Translations under genes and position numbers: made by a program
Shown: one piece after another, positions 6,069 to 8,441 of the stretch
How the letters are laid out: the number at the start of each line of letters is the position of its first letter
Numbering within the stretch: the first letter of the stretch is position 1
From: Bifidobacteriaceae bacterium
Lineage (GTDB): Bacteria; Actinomycetota; Actinomycetes; Actinomycetales; WQXJ01
Reading direction: 5' to 3'
Length of the DNA stretch: 8,441 bases
NCBI GenBank assembly: GCA_031272565.1
Contig: JAISTN010000024.1
Location: forward strand, 1 to 8,441
The notes under the pieces: generated by a model
What the model was told of the DNA's origin: nothing
Seen by the model: the letters and a program-made list of their open reading frames with translations, nothing else
The model's database searches: none

Positions 6069-8441
6069 TTATGGGCGCGGCGGCCGTGTCTCGCGCCGCC
6101 TTCCCAGGGACACCCAGCGCAGGGTGCCGCCCAGGAGCAGAATGCCAAAGCCGATCAGCAACAGCCCGGTCGAATTCGAGCCGGTAAACGGCAGGGATGT
6201 GCCGGTCCAGGAGTACCCACCGGTTGGGGTGGGGCCCGGCTGGCCGCCCGAGGGCTGATCGGTCGGGTCACCAGTTGGGTCGTCGGTGGCATCCGACAGG
6301 GGCCGGTAGAGCGCCGTCACCAGCAAGTCCGCTGTTACAACCGAGAAATCCTTGTCCCAGCCGGCGAACTCGTGGCCCTCACGCGTCGGTTCATCCGGCG
6401 CCGCCGCCGCACCCCCGTGGGGCACCTGGTGGACCTTCAGCACCGTGCCGTCGTGGTCCACGAAGGTCACCTTGTGCAGCACCTGGTCATACAACGCCGT
6501 CACCGTCAGGTCGCCGGTGATGTTGCTGAAGTCCTTGTCCCAGCCGCTGAAGGTGTGGCCGGTCCAAGTCGGGTTGGCCGGCGCCTTGGCGGCGCCGCCT
6601 TCCACCACCTGCTGGCTGGACAGCACCTTGCCGTCGTGGTCAACGAACTTGACCGTGTAGAAGACCTCGTCATACAGCGCCACCACGGTCAGGTCAGAGG
6701 TGATGTTGGAGAAGTCCTTGTCCCAGCCCAGGAACTTGTGGCCGGCCCAGGATGGGTCGTCCGGCGCGGTCGCCTCCGCCCCCTGCGGCACCTTCTGTTC
6801 GGCCAGCACCTTGGCGTCATGGTCCACGAACTTGACCGTGTAGACGGTCCGGTCATACAGCGCTGTCACCGTCAGGTCCTTCACCACCCGCGCGAAGGAC
6901 CGGTCCCAGCCGCTGAAGACGTGGCCGGACCAGGTGGGATCCGGCGGGGCCGTGGCGTTGGCGCCGTGGGCCACCGTCTGTTCACTCAGCAACGTCCCAT
7001 CATGGTCGACGAAGCGCACCGTGTACTGCTTGACCGCAAACGAGCCGGTCACGGTGATGTCCTCGGTCACCCGGTCGAAGGCCTTGTCCCAGCCCAGCCA
7101 GGTGTAACCCTCCGGCACGGTGATATGCGGCGCGGCGGCCGGCATGCCGTAGGCGACCGCCTTGACCACGGTTTCGGTGCCGGCTGGGTACAGGATGATG
7201 AACGTCACCTGGATGGTGGTGTCGAACACCGCCACGTACTTGGCGTCCGCCCACATCTCGGCCTCATCGGCGCGCTGCGGCACCAAGACCGGGTCGGTGG
7301 TAATCAGTATCCCGTCGCGGTACCAGCCCGCAAAGGTGTAGTTTTCGGCAGCCGTCGCCACCGCACCGACCGGCTGCCCGGTGATCAAGCCCACCGCTTC
7401 GTGCACCAGCGCCTTGCCGTCCCCGCTGGCGCCGGTCAACTGGACAGTGCCTTGGTCGCGGTTGGCCACCTCATAGGTGATGGCGGCCTGCAGCTCCTCC
7501 CAGACGGCGTAGAGCGTCTGGACGCCCTTGCCGGTGATGTACTCGCCGCCCAGCGGGTAGAGCGGATACTCCCCGTCCGGGTCCGAGGCCACCGTCTTCC
7601 AGCCGGCCAGTTTGTAGCCGGTGCGGGTAAAGCCAACCGCCTCCGCCTGGGTCAAGGTGTTGACGTTGTTGCCCCGCACCATCAGGAAGCTGCGGTCGTC
7701 GATGCCGTCGCCGTCGACATCGGCTCCCGAGGCCGTCCCCGAGCCGGTGTTGGAGGCATACCGCACCGTCACAAGTTGGCTGGACTCGATCGGTGAGAGG
7801 CAGAAGGCGTACAGGTGCGGCTCGCCGGAAACCTCCAGTTGCGCGGAGGCACCGGGCATCTCCAAGGTCGAGGCCACCTGGTAGACCTGGCCCTTGCCGC
7901 CCACCCGCCAGCCGATGAAGTCATGGCCTGGGAGGCAGCCTGTGTCCAGGACCGGGTCATCGACCGGATCTCGCACCGTCAACAAGGCGCCTTGCGTGTA
8001 GCCGCCATCCTCCACGCCCTTGTCGACCCAGATGGTGGTGCCGTTGGCGTCGTGGTAATAGGCGTACAGCCCTTCCGTCTTCCAGCGGGCATACAAGGTG
8101 TAGTCCTTGTAGATCTTGGTGTCCTGCGGGAAGGCCTGCTTGGTGGTCGAACCGGCCGGCAGGTAGTCCCAGCCCACAAAGGCGCCGCGCACGGCATCGT
8201 TCAGCAGGCCGGCTTGGAAGCGCAGGCCCGCGATGGTCAGGCCAGAGAAGTTGAAGACCCCGCCGTTCTCCACCCCGTGCTCGTCCGAGCCGTCCAAGGC
8301 CAGCGGTGACCCGTCCGCGTCGACAAACGTCACCTTGTGGTCATGCGACTCCCACTTGGCGTAGACGGTGATGTCGACCAGGCCGGCCGTGGTGCTGAAG
8401 TCGAATGGCGTGGTCAGGTTGGAATCGGCATACCAGCCGCG
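6069..8441 (-). CDS. LPXTG-anchored surface protein with InlB B-type (Flg_new) repeats, N-terminus outside the window
   Basis: The C-terminal 790 residues of a large secreted protein; the frame is open to the window edge, where it reads RGWYADSNLTTPFDF and ends a repeat with VYAKWE, so the start and signal peptide are beyond 8441. A GTG at 8331-8333 is only an internal Val. From N to C in the window there are about five diverged Flg_new/InlB_B modules (each with a GW motif and a closing YAxW or VAVF), a DVDGDGIDD acidic motif, a degenerate 63-residue repeat, four 61-residue tandem repeats, a short Asp/Pro/Thr/Gly-rich wall-spanning stretch, the LPFTG sortase signal, a hydrophobic helix and the charged tail RRRETRPPRP. 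Sortase would cut between Thr and Gly and attach the protein to peptidoglycan. InlB B-repeat proteins are often adhesins or surface fibres; the ligand is unknown. It is convergent with the kinase gene and has no evident functional link to it. Confidence 0.93.
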   Translation of the reverse strand, partial: RGWYADSNLTTPFDFSTTAGLVDITVYAKWESHDHKVTFVDADGSPLALDGSDEHGVENGGVFNFSGLTIAGLRFQAGLLNDAVRGAFVGWDYLPAGSTTKQAFPQDTKIYKDYTLYARWKTEGLYAYYHDANGTTIWVDKGVEDGGYTQGALLTVRDPVDDPVLDTGCLPGHDFIGWRVGGKGQVYQVASTLEMPGASAQLEVSGEPHLYAFCLSPIESSQLVTVRYASNTGSGTASGADVDGDGIDDRSFLMVRGNNVNTLTQAEAVGFTRTGYKLAGWKTVASDPDGEYPLYPLGGEYITGKGVQTLYAVWEELQAAITYEVANRDQGTVQLTGASGDGKALVHEAVGLITGQPVGAVATAAENYTFAGWYRDGILITTDPVLVPQRADEAEMWADAKYVAVFDTTIQVTFIILYPAGTETVVKAVAYGMPAAAPHITVPEGYTWLGWDKAFDRVTEDITVTGSFAVKQYTVRFVDHDGTLLSEQTVAHGANATAPPDPTWSGHVFSGWDRSFARVVKDLTVTALYDRTVYTVKFVDHDAKVLAEQKVPQGAEATAPDDPSWAGHKFLGWDKDFSNITSDLTVVALYDEVFYTVKFVDHDGKVLSSQQVVEGGAAKAPANPTWTGHTFSGWDKDFSNITGDLTVTALYDQVLHKVTFVDHDGTVLKVHQVPHGGAAAAPDEPTREGHEFAGWDKDFSVVTADLLVTALYRPLSDATDDPTGDPTDQPSGGQPGPTPTGGYSWTGTSLPFTGSNSTGLLLIGFGILLLGGTLRWVSLGRRRETRPPRP
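6180..6194 (-). other. LPFTG sortase cleavage motif
   Basis: The codons read L-P-F-T-G on the minus strand, preceded by a Pro/Thr/Gly-rich stretch and followed by SNSTG, a hydrophobic segment (LLLIGFGILLLGG) and a tail with RRR. This is the complete tripartite cell-wall sorting signal for a housekeeping-type sortase. No sortase gene is present in the window. Confidence 0.93.
6306..7019 (-). repeat. Four in-frame tandem repeats of 61 residues (183 bp)
   Basis: Units begin with V(R/K/T)FVDHD at minus-strand positions 7019, 6836, 6653 and 6470, exactly 183 bp apart; the last is cut off after VTALY at 6306. Each reads FVDHD, an AP-containing loop, GHxFxGWD(K/R), then a DLxVxALY close. Units 2 and 3 share GWDKDFSNIT with near-identical codons (6517-6546 and 6699-6728), which points to recent duplication or gene conversion, while unit 1 (SFARVVKD) and unit 4 (DFSVVTAD) have drifted. 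The unit matches the InlB B-type repeat family in pattern. Confidence 0.9.
7020..7208 (-). repeat. Degenerate 63-residue repeat upstream of the tandem array
   Basis: This unit starts VTFIILYPAG where the array units have FVDHDG, but keeps the AAAP loop, the LGWDKAFDRVTEDITVTGSF core and the final YT that leads into the next unit. It is two residues longer than the array units and looks like the ancestral or diverged edge copy. Confidence 0.75.
7224..8441 (-). repeat. Diverged InlB/Flg_new modules of the surface protein
   Basis: Five modules are visible from C to N at about 7224-7334 (FAGWYRDG to YVAVF), 7497-7613 (KLAGWKT to LYAVWEE), 7800-7919 (FIGWRVGG to LYAFC), 8079-8180 (FVGWDYLP to LYARWK) and 8349-8441 (GWYADSN to VYAKWE, cut by the window edge). 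Each has a GW core and an aromatic closing strand. They differ in length and sequence from one another, unlike the regular 183-bp array that follows them in the protein. Confidence 0.7.
7695..7721 (-). other. Acidic DVDGDGIDD motif, possible Ca2+-binding loop
   Basis: The surface protein contains DVDGDGIDD between two Flg_new modules. The DxDxDG pattern matches calcium-binding loops of the EF-hand/dockerin/thrombospondin type 3 sort. It occurs once only, so a structural Ca2+ site is plausible but not shown. Confidence 0.45.

Noticed and set aside
6306..7208. The evenly spaced 183-bp repeats as a CRISPR or other noncoding array
   Set aside because: The repeats are in frame, diverge mostly at codon level and encode a known type of protein repeat; there are no short identical repeats with unique spacers.
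5964..7796. A 610-codon plus-strand open frame antisense to the surface protein gene
   Set aside because: Its repeated His/Val/Arg-rich sequence is the mirror of the tandem repeats on the other strand, it has no family resemblance, and the minus-strand frame has a full sorting signal. It is a high-GC shadow.

Overview
The window comes from a high-GC actinobacterium (Actinomycetota). Every intact gene shows strong G/C preference at the third codon position. metF, the polyprenyl synthase gene and the kinase gene start with TANNNT about 6-7 nt ahead of an ATG or GTG and have no visible Shine-Dalgarno, a pattern typical of leaderless actinobacterial transcripts. The gene set (DUF4192 protein, MetF, polyprenyl diphosphate synthase, PASTA kinase, LPXTG surface protein) also fits. 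The genus cannot be fixed from this sequence alone; the InlB-type repeats and sortase signal would suit a host- or animal-associated member of the Actinomycetales/Micrococcales side of the phylum, which is inference.

Layout. Positions 1 to about 200 hold an internal piece of a transposase gene that is cut by the window edge on the left and loses family resemblance on the right. The minus strand then carries a DUF4192 protein (279-1469) and, upstream of it, the methylenetetrahydrofolate reductase gene metF (1581-2483). A 123-bp divergent promoter region separates metF from a polyprenyl diphosphate synthase gene on the plus strand (2607-3722). About 100 bp further on is a membrane Ser/Thr kinase with four extracellular PASTA domains (3824-5947). 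Two GC-rich perfect hairpins (5972-5992 and 6019-6063) lie between the kinase and a convergent minus-strand gene. That gene (6069 to beyond 8441) encodes the C-terminal 790 residues of a large cell-wall-anchored surface protein built of InlB/Flg_new-type repeats and ending in an LPFTG sortase signal.

How they fit together. The metF / polyprenyl synthase / kinase order matches the neighbourhood of M. tuberculosis Rv2172c-idsA2-(mptA-Rv2175c)-pknL and the equivalent Corynebacterium locus, so the kinase is best read as PknL-type. Here the two genes that lie between idsA2 and pknL in M. tuberculosis are absent. The polyprenyl synthase supplies isoprenoid chains (quinones, carotenoids or lipid carriers) and the PASTA kinase is expected to sense cell-wall state, so both relate to the envelope. 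The surface protein is a separate, probably faster-evolving accessory gene. I did not find evidence for a previously undescribed system; the points most worth a second look are the homogenised 61-residue repeats, the inverted repeat abutting the kinase -10, the shared leaderless promoter layout and the RG-rich tail of the DUF4192 protein.
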